Of a DNA stretch of 64,000 nt, positions 23,389 through 34,425 are shown piece by piece (position 1 is the first letter of the stretch; each line of letters starts with the position of its first letter). The position numbers and the translations under genes are program-made. Origin of the DNA: Mauremys mutica (Eukaryota; Chordata; Testudines; Geoemydidae); NCBI RefSeq assembly GCF_020497125.1, contig NC_059084.1, forward strand, positions 7,591,501 to 7,655,500, read 5' to 3'. A model generated the notes under the pieces. The model made no database searches. It saw only the letters and a program-made list of their open reading frames with translations, and was not told the DNA's origin.

Positions 23389-25703
23389 GTCAATCAAGTA
23401 GAGTAGTTTTCAAGTGTGCTCATTTCCTGCATTGTTGCTATAATGAAGGGAGTTCTGCCTTCCTGGTAATCTGTAGTAATTTGGGTGAGACTTTGGGGGT
23501 TCCATTATTCTAGAAGGCATACATTGGCATGCCTAAGAGCTGTGCCTATCTTTTATCTGCTGGAGAATTGTTTGGTTGGCTCCTGATGAAAATAGGGGGC
23601 TGGTTTACACTTCTTTAAAAAGAGAATTCTAGACAGCAAACCCAGGAAGAAAAAGATTTGAATCGCCAGCAGATGAGCACAAATTCACCTGCCCCCTAAG
23701 CTATATCAGTCATTCCTAACACTGGGGTGTATTATCTCATTGTATCACTTAACATCCATTAATGCTTATGGGAGTTATTCCAGCTCATGGAGATACCCAA
23801 GTAAGAATTTCCTTAAAACCCTGAGATTCAAGGTTGAGGGTTAATTTACTTCAGGAGCTGTAATTCACTGACCAGGGAAATTCCAGGTGTTAGTAGACAT
23901 AAATAGCAAAGACTGTCTCTGAAACTTGCTTTACTCTCGGATGGGACACTTTGGAGATATTTGATTTATACTGGACTGAACTTTAATCTAGGCATGTATT
24001 CAGTAAAAATATTAGGGTCTAGATCCTCCACTGGAGGAAATCTGCCTATGATATAAACAGAATTATTGTGCCCACATATTCAGCTGGTAGAAATCAGCAT
24101 AGTTCTAATGAAGTCAATGGAAGTGATTGGGTTAGATCCTCAGCTAATGTAAAATAATCTAGTTCCGTGGACTTCAATATACTGCACTGACTCGTGGTCT
24201 GGCCCTTTTTTTCACTGAGTCTGAAGGTCAAATTCTGACTTTGGATGTATGCACACAGGACTCCTCTTGACTTCAGTGCATCAGAGGGCAGATACAAAAG
24301 CAGATCTTTCTGTTTTGATTTGTTTCAGTCCTCCCCTGGGAGGATGTGGTTGGGAAGTAGAACCTGATGATGGGTAGAAAATACACTGGCAAGCAGACTA
24401 GCTTTTCCATCAGCTACCCAGCTATCTTTGGGTAGGTGAGCATGCAGCTAACATTAAAGGCATTTTGGAGGTTGTCAGACACAGGGCCCAGCGACACAGA
24501 AAACCTGACTTTGAAATACATACTCAGATGTGCCTGTAGCGGTTGTTTTGCAACAGGTGCCATTTAGAAAATGGAAACTGCCTTGCTATTCAGTGCTTTC
24601 ACTTGATGAATTAGCACGTTATTTCTCTTGAGCCAGTTGCACTTTCAGCACCAAAGAAGAAACCCTTTTTTGGCAGCAGGTCCTAGAGAAATCACAATCA
24701 AGCCTGGCAATCAGTGGATATTAATAGTTTGCCTGGGCATTAATTAATGACTTCATCTCAAACATTATCTCCAAGGCTAGGGGAGAGATCCCAGATAGAT
24801 GCGTTTTAGAAAGAACTGATTCAGCTGCACTAAATTCCATTCCTCATGTGTTCGGCTGAGAATAGAAGGAACAGTATTAAAATGAAATGCTAATAGCAGC
24901 TCGGATTCTGACTCTCAGTTCAACACTTGATTTATCGCAGTTTCTGGGTTACCAGCTTCCCAGATCCCTTTTGCAAACCATCTGTTTTCTATGCTAACCG
25001 TCAAGTACTTATTCCTAATAATACGCTTTGTGCTTCTGTAGAGCAATCATTTCAGGATCTAAAGCTCCAGTCCAACAAAGCACTTAAGCACATGAGTAAT
25101 TAATTCATTGGTCAAAAATCAAAATGTAATGAACTTGTACTTTGTCTCAGAAATATAGGATCACGCAGTCTTTCAAAAATCACTGAAGAACATTGGAGAA
25201 ACACTGTTCCAATTTGTCTATAAATGCTTGGTCTTCACGAAAGATTTTGTAGTCCCAGATGGAAACCTTGTTTATAGATCCTCTTGGATGTAAGAAAACA
25301 AGTTTACCAGGTTGAGGTTTATACCATCCATTTCCACTAATCTAAAGAGACCACATGAATCTACAGTAAATGCAGGATAATACAACCAGATGTGAAAAGA
25401 TGTGCCCCTAGTTTGGATGTAAATTTTAAAATAAACTCCCAATGAGGTGGCTGCCGTAGTAGCTCCATGGCCACCAGCAGATCGACAAAGAGCCAAGCAG
25501 AACAATTTGGGGACTTTTTGTTTTTTATTTGCACTAACTTTAGACATAGTTCTGTCCTGAGCTCCTGTGAATGGGTTACAAACACAGGATCCCACAAATA
25601 AATACAACTTTTTCTGTCCAGTGGGTTGGAATTTTCCAAACATTTCTTCAGATTTAGTATTTGGATTTCCTCTCTACCCCCCAAAATGGGGCAAAAAATC
25701 CCC

Positions 25704-25796
<93 letters not shown>

Positions 25797-26086
25797 TCAA
25801 CCAGCTGCAACACTGGTTGAAATTTATTTGAATTTCAAAAGTTCATTGAAAATATTTGACATTTTGATTTGGGAAGAAAAGAGAAGACGATTCGATAACA
25901 TTTTTGTGGGTCTTTCCCCTGCCCCCACATTTATACTCGAACATGTGTGAAGGAATGGTCACTTTAGGTCACATTTTGGAGAGACACAAGAGAATGATGA
26001 GCCTTAAAGAGCTCAGGGGACTGCCATAAGGTCTACATACGTTTCTGTTTCTCTTCTGGGAGCAGTAGCACATGGGTTTTCATAAA
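23389..26086. other. Mostly unique DNA
   Basis: Palindromic 'agatcctc...aagtcaatgg' repeats lie at about 24015-24215. 24650-25060 is repeat-poor, A+T-rich and of ordinary complexity; it could be conserved non-coding DNA but this cannot be judged without alignment. ORFs at 25272-25950 are driven by the dinucleotide repeat. Confidence 0.3.
25711..25793. repeat. (TG)n microsatellite, perfect, 83 bp
   Basis: An uninterrupted TG-dinucleotide tract of about 41 units. It creates artificial Cys-Val and Thr-His repeat ORFs on the two strands. Confidence 0.98.
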
Positions 26087-26225
26087 TTCATAGACTTTTA
26101 AAGCCAGAAGGGTCTATTGTGATCCTCTAGTGTGATCTCCTGCGTAACATAGGCCCATAGAATTTCACCCACTAATTCCTGGATCGATTCCCATTAACTT
26201 CTAGTTTAACTAATATACGCTTCAG
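26087..26225 (-). mobile_element. CR1-like LINE 3' end, minus strand
   Basis: Starts 'ttcatagacttttaaagcca' and continues 'gaagggtctattgtgatcct', 'gtgatctcctgcgtaacata' and 'ggcccatagaatttcac'. This is a reversed CR1-type terminus distinct from the copies at 34166 and 49492. A shorter relative with an internal deletion lies at 56529-56602. Confidence 0.7.
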
Positions 26226-28935
26226 GGATGAATCTATCTTTGAGGGGGTCTGTCTGGGTTGGCAACAGAACATCTTTTGCATGGAAAAGGAAATAGCAAA
26301 ACATTGACGCACCCTGCAAAGTTAAAACTTGCGTTCTTTGGATCAGTTTTGAATTAGTCAGAGGTACATGGGACTTGGGGATGATATGGCTGATAAAACC
26401 GTCCTCATTCCCGATCACGCACTTTGATTCCTTTTTGTCTGTGTGGACAGATACCGCTACCTTAGATAGACCCTGCTTAGAAGTTGTAGTCCCGACTGAA
26501 AATCCCCAAAATTAGAAATTAACTGAAAGAGCTATAGATCTTGTTAGTGCTACAGTGTTCCCAGACCGAGAGCACCAGTTCCTGTGATCTGGTCTAGCCA
26601 GGGGAATGACAGAATATTGGCCTGTACAACCAACAGGGGAAAATTTAAACTATGAAAGTAAAAGGAATTGTTTTTTATTCAATCTGCTTGAGCAGACCAG
26701 ACCAGACAGAGCAGATTGGAGGCTGTAGCAACCAGAGGATGGGGGCAAGCCCATCTCTACTTCTCATAGCCATTACAGGGGATGTGTTTCCTGCCATTGT
26801 CCCCAGCAGAGAATTGGATTAACAACTGCTTTGCAAAAGGGGCCCTTTTTGGTCTGGAAAAACCTGCCTCTCGATAATGCCCCCATCTTATTTCTGGCAC
26901 AAGCCCAGTTTCCTTATTGATTTGGATTGACTGCAGCACCTCTGTCCAGCAAAGTATATTCTCTTTCTAAAGTGCTTTTAGCTCTGATGCCCAACTGGTA
27001 AAATAAATCCTACCTAATGAAATATGCTCTTTTTTTCCCCCCTCCAAACAAATAGTTTAGAAGAGAGCAACCAGTAAATCTCTAATGAACTACAGGGTAC
27101 GTAGCTGGTGTATAACTCATTGCATTTTTAGCAGAAAAGCCTAATCCCCCTTCCCATACTCATAACTCCCATTCACATCAGTGGGAGTGGGGATTACACA
27201 GGTCTCTGCTCTAGTGGGATGGGGGAGGGGAACATGGACTTCAGATTCCATGGGCCTGATTCTCCAATCACTGACACTGGTGCACATTACAGGTAACTGC
27301 AGTGAAGTCTATGGCATTGCAGCAGTGTAAAACTGGTCTGAATGTGGGAGAGTGGGGCTCGCGAATTGCCCCAATCCTGGGCACCATTAGGGCCACTTTC
27401 TGCCAATTCACTAGCCCGCAGCAGTTCAAAAGCCGGTGTAGCCAGTCACTGGAGATCAATCCTACATAGTGGGATCCTCTAGTGGAATACAGCCACTCTA
27501 ACAGCTCCTACACCGCTTCCTCCCTGCAGCTGGCATGGGGGGTGTGGCTATGGGGAAAGGGTGTGGCCATGGTGTGTCTGCATCCTAGCTTCTGTAATGG
27601 CCCCTTTGGCCTCCTGGCAGCTAGTGTAATTTAGTGCAGCTCTAATTCCACTCTGTTACCCTTGGGAACCAGTCCAGGGTCAAGGGAATGCAACCTTGGC
27701 TTAAAACATTCCCTGTTTTGTGTGGGGAGCTCCTCAGCCAGAGCCAAGGATCAGGGCCTGAAAGGAGGCAAGAAACCTCCATCGTACAATGGGTAGCAGG
27801 GCTTATTCCTATTGGAAACGGAGTCAGGCTGCAGAATTTGGCTCCAGCTCTGGATTTTAATCACTCCAAAGCTCATGGCTGTTTAGATCTTGTGTTCTAG
27901 CTGAGCCAATTATAAAACTAGAGACCTAGCAGCATCTGTATCCACATTTGGATTTCAGACCTTCCCCAATGGCTTTGAGTGATTTAGATCCAGCCTTTGT
28001 GTTCAGGCTCATCTCCTCTTCCTGTTTGGTATTACACATTACGTACTGTAAGTGAAGGCAGCTTGAAGTATGTATGAGTGAGCCTCTAGGGGGTGGGTAG
28101 TTTGGAAAATCTTCCAAATGTTGGAGCTTGTCCAAAGTCCTTTGGATGCAACGTTCTGAAGAAGCAGGTTCTCTCCTGGGGTTCATAAGCTTTTCGGATG
28201 GTGGTGTAGCTCTTTTTCCAGACAGATTGATGCATGACACACCTCACTATTTTTAACTTCATCAGACTTATTGAGCCTCAAGGAGGGTTTTGGCTTGGTG
28301 CAAATCAGGGAAGAAGGTTTATGCTGGTTCTCATTTTACCCAGACCACATCTCTCAGTTTTAAGCACAGATTTTCCACAGGAGACATTGTACAAAAAGGT
28401 CCCCTGTGAAAGGACAAAGCGAAAGTGCTTCGTGAATCTCAGTAGCACCAGAAATCCCTACCTATTCCCATTCTTCCCACTCCACACACAAGAACAGTCT
28501 CACATATGCTATAAAGAATCCTCTTTTCCTTCATAACACTTTAAAATAACGGTGCGCTGCTACTGAATTACAAAGCAATTCCCTTGGACGTACCCATGGC
28601 ATGCACATTATTAATACCAAGTGAATCCACCATGATTTATGTTATCGTAGTGATTTTGCATCTCGTTTATTACCTTCTGGAGATCACTTTGCACTCCGCA
28701 GTGATTTTTAAGGTAGCATGGAAATTACCATGTGAATCGTGTCTTCTAAATCAATGCAGCCTTTTCCTGCCTGACAATAAAACTCTCTTGTGCTTTTCAA
28801 TGAGGAGATGTTAGTTAATACTTAATTACTATGGAATGACAGGTGATAAGGACAATAGAGTCAAATAGGTGCATCGTGATTAAAGGGCCTTCATTAGAAA
28901 TAAGTCATGAGACACATCAGGGCACATGTTATGGA
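26226..28935. other. Mostly unique DNA
   Basis: A palindrome-like repeat lies at about 27247-27348. 28550-28860 is repeat-free and of ordinary complexity, a candidate conserved non-coding block. No coding exon is identified. Confidence 0.3.
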
Positions 28936-29003
28936 ATGAAATCCTGGCCTCATTGAAGTCAATGGGAGTTTTGCCACTGACTTCAGTAGGGCCAGGATTT
29001 CAT
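28936..29003. repeat. Short palindromic repeat, 68 bp, cleanest copy
   Basis: The arms ATGAAATCCTGGCC (28936-28949) and GGCCAGGATTTCAT (28990-29003) are exact inverses. Inside them, 'cattgaagtcaatggg' is mirrored by 'ccactgacttcagtag'. The entire 68 bp can fold into one hairpin. Related copies are at 2498-2545, 20772-20840, 42421-42483 and 48737-48798. Confidence 0.8.
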
Positions 29004-29750
29004 CCTTTGTGCACTAAAAAAGGGGTGAGCTTACTCAACAACGTTTGGGTTTTGGTTTAGATATTCTAGCCACATTGTTCAGGGAATCCAACCTAAACTG
29101 GAAAGGCGCTGTGGCGTGAGGACACGTGTGGCGTCAGCAGATCGTGTCGCTAATCTGCCAAATCGCAGGTGCAATGATTTAATGTTTTTGTTAGATATCT
29201 AGGATCAATGATGGTAGGTCAGCATTTTCTGATCTGTCAATCCGTGCTTTTTAAGACTGTAACTGCCCCCAGAACACTGCTGCCAGACTTCCTAATAGGT
29301 CTGAGTGACTTCCCTTGACCACAGGACTCCAGTCTTAAATTCTCGACACTGGTGACTACCATTTCACATTCGTTTTTAAAAGATTCAATTGTAATTTGCC
29401 CTAGAATTTTTGCTACGGGTTCTGTATAAGTGTATCATCAGTGACAGAGCTGGGCAAATGGTTCCTGTGGTGATGCAGCAGTCACTTGCATTGAATTCAG
29501 AGAGTCGCAGGGACATCTCTGAGATCAGAATTTGAAAGCCCTGAATGTGCACGCAGCCTAGGCAATCTAGTTTCCAAAAGAGGGAGAAATGGGTGCTGTA
29601 ATTTGCTTAGCTATGTAAAGCGTAGGCTTTTTTCCATTAACCTTGGAACTCCTGGGGACACTTCCGTCTGCAGAGACAGGATGCCATTTTTTATGTATTT
29701 CCTTGCAGATTATTAAAGGAGACACATGTGCACACGCAATATGATCTCTG
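29004..29750. other. Unique DNA
   Basis: Nothing recognised; the ORF at 29567-29776 has no domain. Confidence 0.3.
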
Positions 29751-29751
29751 C

Positions 29752-29995
29752 AGTGCTGCAAACCCCAAACATTCAAAAAACATGAGCCAAGCCCCAGAAC
29801 TTCATAAGCTTGGCTTAAAAATCATGTGATTTTTAAATTGTTTGTTTTAAATGTCTATTTGTCCTCTTGTGTTGGAACCTTTTAGGGTTCCTGTGCTCTA
29901 GTTTTTTTCTCTACAATCAGGAGAGCTGGAAAATGAAAGCTGAGATTCGCCCATAATCACCTGACTCCTGGAGTGGGGGCTTCAAGAAAACACTT
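29752..29995. repeat. Foldback-type repeat, 'aatcatgtgatttt' family, partial
   Basis: Shares with 45143-45458 and 62670-63143 the 'aaaaatcatgtgattttt' block and 'aatcacctgactcctggagt' then 'ggggcttcaag'. A full inverted right end is not found. Superfamily unknown. Confidence 0.45.
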
Positions 29996-31721
29996 TCGCT
30001 TCTCTCATGGAGACTCTTTTTCTGTTTGTTCTTGTTTTTGTTCTCTCAATCTAAAATCAAGGTCATTCTGATTGGAAGCATATGGCTGCTCTTTTCTGTA
30101 TGGAAACGTGTGACCTCAAAAATCCATCTGCACTTGTGCCCACTTACCTGTGCAAAAGTCTTAGTACAGGAGCATCAATACATCAGCCTTTGAAAACTGA
30201 GCTGCAACCTTATGGCTAGATCAGTAAAATGTCCTCTTCCACGCCCTTCCAAGCACACTACATGCTTCCATGCCCTGTAAGAGTTCTGTCTGTATTTGCA
30301 GCAGCACAGAGTTATTATTGAACACTTTGGACAGTCCTAAATCCTGGACAGGATTTCACTGATGGAGCTTTTTGCTATCCCCCGAATGAATTCTATGTAT
30401 CCCTTTGAATATCTTGTTTTGTGACTCTGCTCAGCTAAAGCTAAATTACAATGGAACATTTAAATAAGATTTACCAGAAGACACCGAATCCACTGTAATC
30501 CGGCAGTGGCAATAAATATTCAATGTACTCTCAAAGACAGGATGCTGAAAAGTGACCTATACCGAACAGCGAACGTGCTCTAATTCTTGTGTGACTCCGG
30601 TATTGCTTCCACTTCCTAAGGAATTTTATTTTAATTTCACAAGAGTTGTATATAAAATGGACCCTTTCAGTATTACCTGATAGGGCTCTCTTGTAACTGA
30701 TGCATCTCGTAAATAAAATAATACATTAATAAAAACTGCTGATACCCACCACTGTCTGTAATTATAAAAGTAAAAAAAAAACCCTGGAATTGTTACTAGC
30801 AAAATTACACAAGCCAGGGCAGTAAGGAAACGTTAGCATTCTGTAAGGAGATATCTACGTAGCCAAATAAATCCTCTTCCTTAAGCCAGCTAGTTATTGT
30901 CTATATTACTCATAAAACACATCTCACAGAAGACCCTTACAGTTGAAATAAGCCATCAATCTCCCCACATTTCTGTTCATTTTCCATGTGCGCTGAGAGC
31001 AAATGTCATTCAAGGCATTACAGTTCTCTCAAACTATATTAAAATACATAGTTTGATGTTATATCTGTTGGAGCTTCTCTGTTCATAAATTGCCACTGCT
31101 GATTGGAACATAAAACATATTTTATAACACCATAGAGCCCCCAGAAGATTCAAGATCACTCATGTTTGTCTTTATGGCTCAATGTGTAGGACTTCTGGAA
31201 GCAAAAGCATTGTGTATTGCTTAACAGTAATGGTAGGGTACTTCTGGAAAGGAAGCACCAGACATTTCAATAAAATATTATTACCGTACTCCTTGATGAC
31301 TGAAACGTCGTTAGTACATAGGACCCTGAACCCTTAACTTGTAGACTGTAAACTGGTGAGTTTTCCTAATAAATCAGCTTTATTTAGGAATGTAGTTATT
31401 GTTTTCAGTACCCAACACCCGGCTCTAAAAGGTGTGTGTGTGGAGAGAGAGTTAAAGAAAACTTAGAATGATGAGTCTCCTGAGAAATGAAGGGGCTGTT
31501 TCTGTGCATTGAAAAATACTAGATCATAAACTAAATTATTGTCCTTGGCTCCATCACCTTAGAGAATCCGGAAATGTAGGCCACAATCCTGAAAAGATTA
31601 AACACATGAGGGGGCTGTGCATGTGCTGAAAGGGCCCTTACATTGGAAAACTCTGCATTCTCTTATTTTCACTCTGTCGTTCTGACGCCTTCCAACATTT
31701 TTAAGCAGACGAGTTTTGATC
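29996..31721. other. Unique A+T-rich DNA
   Basis: Contains a 10-base A run near 30771 and several AATAAA words (for example near 31270 and 31369), not tied to any visible gene. ORFs of 60-85 codons only. Confidence 0.3.
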
Positions 31722-31790
31722 CATGTATTATTTATATTACTGTAATACCTAGATGCCCCACTGTGACCAGGACCTTATTGTGCTATATTT
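31722..31790 (-). repeat. MIR-like SINE tail fragment, minus strand
   Basis: 'attatttatattactgtaat', 'acctagatgcccc', then 'caggaccttattgtgctata' match the reversed tail at 18308 and 59241. Confidence 0.55.
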
Positions 31791-32029
31791 TCAATGCCTC
31801 CCCTGCTTTGAATCAGACACATTATGATCTGTACCTGCTGAGTGCACCTGCACCTGTCAGTTTCACTCCCTCTCTTTCAGATGCCACCTGCCTCCAGTGA
31901 ATTTGCTTTGCTGCCAAGTTCCTCCTTCCCCTGCTCTTGCTGGAGATATGTGTTTCTGAAGGAGCTTTTTCTCCATGCCAAGACAGCCTCCCTTTCTGCA
32001 CTGCAATTATTCATACTCCAGTGTCCTTA
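31791..32029. other. Unique DNA
   Basis: Nothing recognised. Confidence 0.3.
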
Positions 32030-32150
32030 GATTAGAAACTCCCTGGGCAGAGGCTGCATCTGCCTATATGTCTAGGCAGTGCCTGGCGCTGTGGGGGCCT
32101 CAGCACTGGACCTCTGGGCACTGCTGCAGAATAAATATTCAGAGCTAGAT
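32030..32150 (+). repeat. MIR-like SINE tail fragment
   Basis: 'gattagaaactccctgggca', 'gaggctgcatctg', 'aggcagtgcctggcgc' and 'gggcactgctgcagaataaa' match the plus-strand tail of the MIR-like copies, as also at 37146-37275. Confidence 0.55.
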
Positions 32151-32228
32151 TGTGACTTGGATTATACACCTACACCAGAGGAGCAGAGGAGAGTAAAACC
32201 CAGCACTGCATGGGCTCCCTGGACCATG

Positions 32229-32305
32229 GGCAGATCCTCAGCTAGTGTAAATCTTAATCCATTGAAGTCAGTGGAGCCATTTCTGCCATCTGAGGATCTG
32301 GTGTT
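32229..32305. repeat. Short palindromic repeat, 'cagatcctcagctagtgtaa' type
   Basis: The left arm 'gggcagatcctcagc' is mirrored by 'gcca...ctgaggatctggtg'. The hinge is 'ccattgaagtcagtgg'. It is the same sub-type as 11684-11765. Confidence 0.6.
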
Positions 32306-32504
32306 TTAGGGTCACTGTACGACTCTCCCATCCCCAACCCCGGAGCAGGTGGATGGGGAAAGGTAGGGGAATGGGGAAGGCTGGGTTCCAAGCCCTGCTA
32401 CAGCAGCCAGCACAGCTAAACCAGCACTGGAGGGGGTCAGAATTTGCTGCTGATATAAGGCAAATTGCAGCAAGGGAGCGGCATGGAGGGAACTGTGCCT
32501 CAAA

Positions 32505-33885
32505 GTTGGAAAGTTGGTAGGAAAACCGTTCCCAGCGAGTAGTTGTCAGTGGCTCACAGTAATGCTGGAAGGGCGTATTGAGTGAAGTCCCACAGGGATC
32601 AGTTCTGGGTCCGTTTCTGTTCAGTATCTTCATCAATGATTTAGATAATGGCATAGGGAGTAAACTGATAAATGTTGCGGACGATACCAAGCTGGGAGTG
32701 GTTGCAAGTGCTTTGGAGGATAGGATTAAAATTCAAAATATTATGGACAAACTGGATAAATGGTCTGAAGTAAATAGGATGAAATTCAATAAGGACAAAT
32801 GCAAAGGAAGGAACAATCAGTTGCACACATACAAAATGGGAAATGACTGCCTTGGAAGGAGTACTGCAGAAAGGGATCTGGGGGTCATAGTGGACCACAA
32901 GTTAAATATGAGTCAACAGTGTAACACTGTTGCAAAAAAAAGCGAGCATCATTCTGGGATGTATTAGCAGGAGTAGTGTAAGCAAGACATGAGAAGTAAT
33001 TCTTCCGCTCTACTCCACGCTGATTAGGCCTCAACTGGAGTATTGTGTCCAGTTCTGGGCGCCACATTTCAGGAAAGATGTGGACAAATTGGAGAAAGTC
33101 CAGAGAAGAGCAACAAAAATGATTAATGGTCTAGAAAACATGACCTATGAGGGAAGATTGAAAGAATTGGGTTTGTTTAGTCTGGAAAAGAGAAGACTGA
33201 GAGGGGACATAACAGTTTTCAAGTACATAAAAAGTTGTTACAAGGAGGAGGGAGAAAAATTCTTCTTCTTAACCTCTGAGGATAGGACAAGAAGCAATGG
33301 GCTTAAACTGCAGCAAAGGAGGTTTAGGTTGGACATTAGGAAAAACTTCCTAACCGTCAGGGTGGTTAAGCACTGGAATAAATTGCCTAGGGAGGTTGTG
33401 GAATCTCCATCATTGGAGATTTTTAAGAGCAGGTTGGACAAGCACCTGTCAGGGATGGTCTAGATAATACTTAGTCCTGCCCTGAGTGCAGGGGACTGGA
33501 CTAGATCAGTGGTTCTCAAAGCCGATCCACCGCTTGTTCAGGGAAAGCCCCTGGTGGGCCGGGCCGGTTTGTTTACTTGCCACGTCCACAGGTTCAACCG
33601 ATCGCGGCTCCCACTGGCCCTGGTTTGCCGCTCCTGGCCAATGGGGGCTGCGGGAAGCGGCACAGGCCGAGGGATGTGCTGGCCGCCCTTCCTGCAGCTC
33701 CTATTGGCCTGGAGCAGCGAATCGCGGCCAGTGGGAGCCGCAATTGGCCAAACCTGCGGATGTGGCAGGTAAACAAACTGGCCCAGCCCACCAGGGGCTT
33801 TCCCTGAACAAGCAGCGGACCGACTTTGAGAACCACTGGACTAGATGACCTCTCGAGGTCTCTTCCAGTTCTATGATTCTATGAA
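32505..33885 (+). mobile_element. CR1 LINE, 5'-truncated, split by a hAT element
   Basis: The 3' part of a CR1 retrotransposon: C-terminal reverse transcriptase plus 3' UTR. The frame at 32578-32967 contains 'QGSVLGP' and the catalytic 'ADD' (residues 34-36 of that frame, V where F or Y usually precedes). A one-base gain in an A run at 32934-32941 shifts the frame, and the protein continues at 33080-33463 ('RRATKMI', 'GDITVFKY', '[10 protein letters not shown]'). Just upstream, a frame from about 32521 is readable but has a stop. A 12-base in-frame loss is inferred near 32801, from my recollection of the family. The 3' UTR runs from 33464 and is interrupted at 33507-33838; it resumes at 33839 and ends in 'ttctatgattctatga'. 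The copy is dead. In life the protein copies CR1 RNA by target-primed reverse transcription. Confidence 0.9.
33507..33838. mobile_element. Non-autonomous hAT element, 332 bp, copy 2, inside CR1
   Basis: The same element as 5062-5393, with identical length. The left end CAGTGGTTCTCAAAG and right end CTTTGAGAACCACTG are inverses. An exact 8-bp target duplication GACTAGAT lies at 33499-33506 and 33839-33846; removing one copy restores the normal CR1 3' UTR reading across the site. The interior is G+C-rich and largely self-complementary. Open frames on both strands are palindrome artefacts. It inserted after the host CR1. Confidence 0.93.
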
Positions 33886-34129
33886 AGGGGATGTGTCTGA
33901 GGCCCAATGCCTCACAGGGCTATTCCTGGGGTGGTGCAGTTCATGCCCACTCCTTGCTCAGAGCTAGCCCTAAACAATCATTTCTATGACATCGCAATGC
34001 ATTGCCAAGAAAACAACAAGGCATCAAAAATCAGCCTCAGTTTTGTGCTAATAAATGCCTGCAGGTCTCTTGTGTGATACATGGTTTTACAGCATGTGAG
34101 TTACAAGTATTTTCTTTCTCTAGTAAATT
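33886..34129. other. Unique DNA
   Basis: Nothing recognised. Confidence 0.3.
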
Positions 34130-34425
34130 TGTTATTTGTATTATCGTTGTACGTAGGAGCCCCTGTCATAGAATCATAGGACTGGAAGGGACCTCGAGCG
34201 GTCGTCTAGGCCAGTCCCCTGCAGGGCTAAGTATTATCTAGACCGTCCCTGGCAGGTGTTTGTCTGCTCTTAAAAATCTCCAGTGGTGGAGGTTCCCTGG
34301 AATCATGGAGCAGGACTCCACTGTGTTAGGTGCTGTACAGACGCGGAACAAAAATCCAGTCCCTGCCCCACAAAGCTTACAGTCTACATATAAGACAAGA
34401 GACAAGAGAAATGTTCATGACAGTA
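34130..34425 (-). repeat. MIR-like SINE, minus strand, split by CR1
   Basis: The left part (34130-34165, 'gttatttgtattatcgttgt' then 'acgtaggagcccctg') and the right part (34300-34425, 'aatcatggagcaggactcc', 'ttaggtgctgtacagac', 'ccacaaagcttacagtctac') together form the reversed MIR-like tail seen whole at 59241-59502. The CR1 end at 34166-34299 sits between them, so the SINE is the older of the two. Confidence 0.7.
34166..34299 (-). mobile_element. CR1 LINE 3' end, minus strand, nested in SINE
   Basis: Reads (reversed) the CR1 terminus 'tcatagaatcataggactgg', then 'ctgcagggctaagtattat', 'ctgctcttaaaaatctccag' and 'tggaggttccctgg'. It matches the 3' UTR of the 32505-33885 copy, so the same or a close CR1 subfamily. 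About 134 bp long; 5'-truncated. Confidence 0.85.

Noticed and set aside
25361..25950. ORFs with Thr-His or Cys-Val repeats
   Set aside because: Produced entirely by the (TG)n microsatellite.
32268..32690. 140-codon ORF on -
   Set aside because: Antisense to the CR1 start and an upstream palindrome; composition only.
33486..33907. ORFs on both strands around 33.5-33.9 kb, also 5.0-5.5 kb
   Set aside because: Both sets are readings of the G+C-rich palindromic 332-bp hAT element; no transposase motifs.
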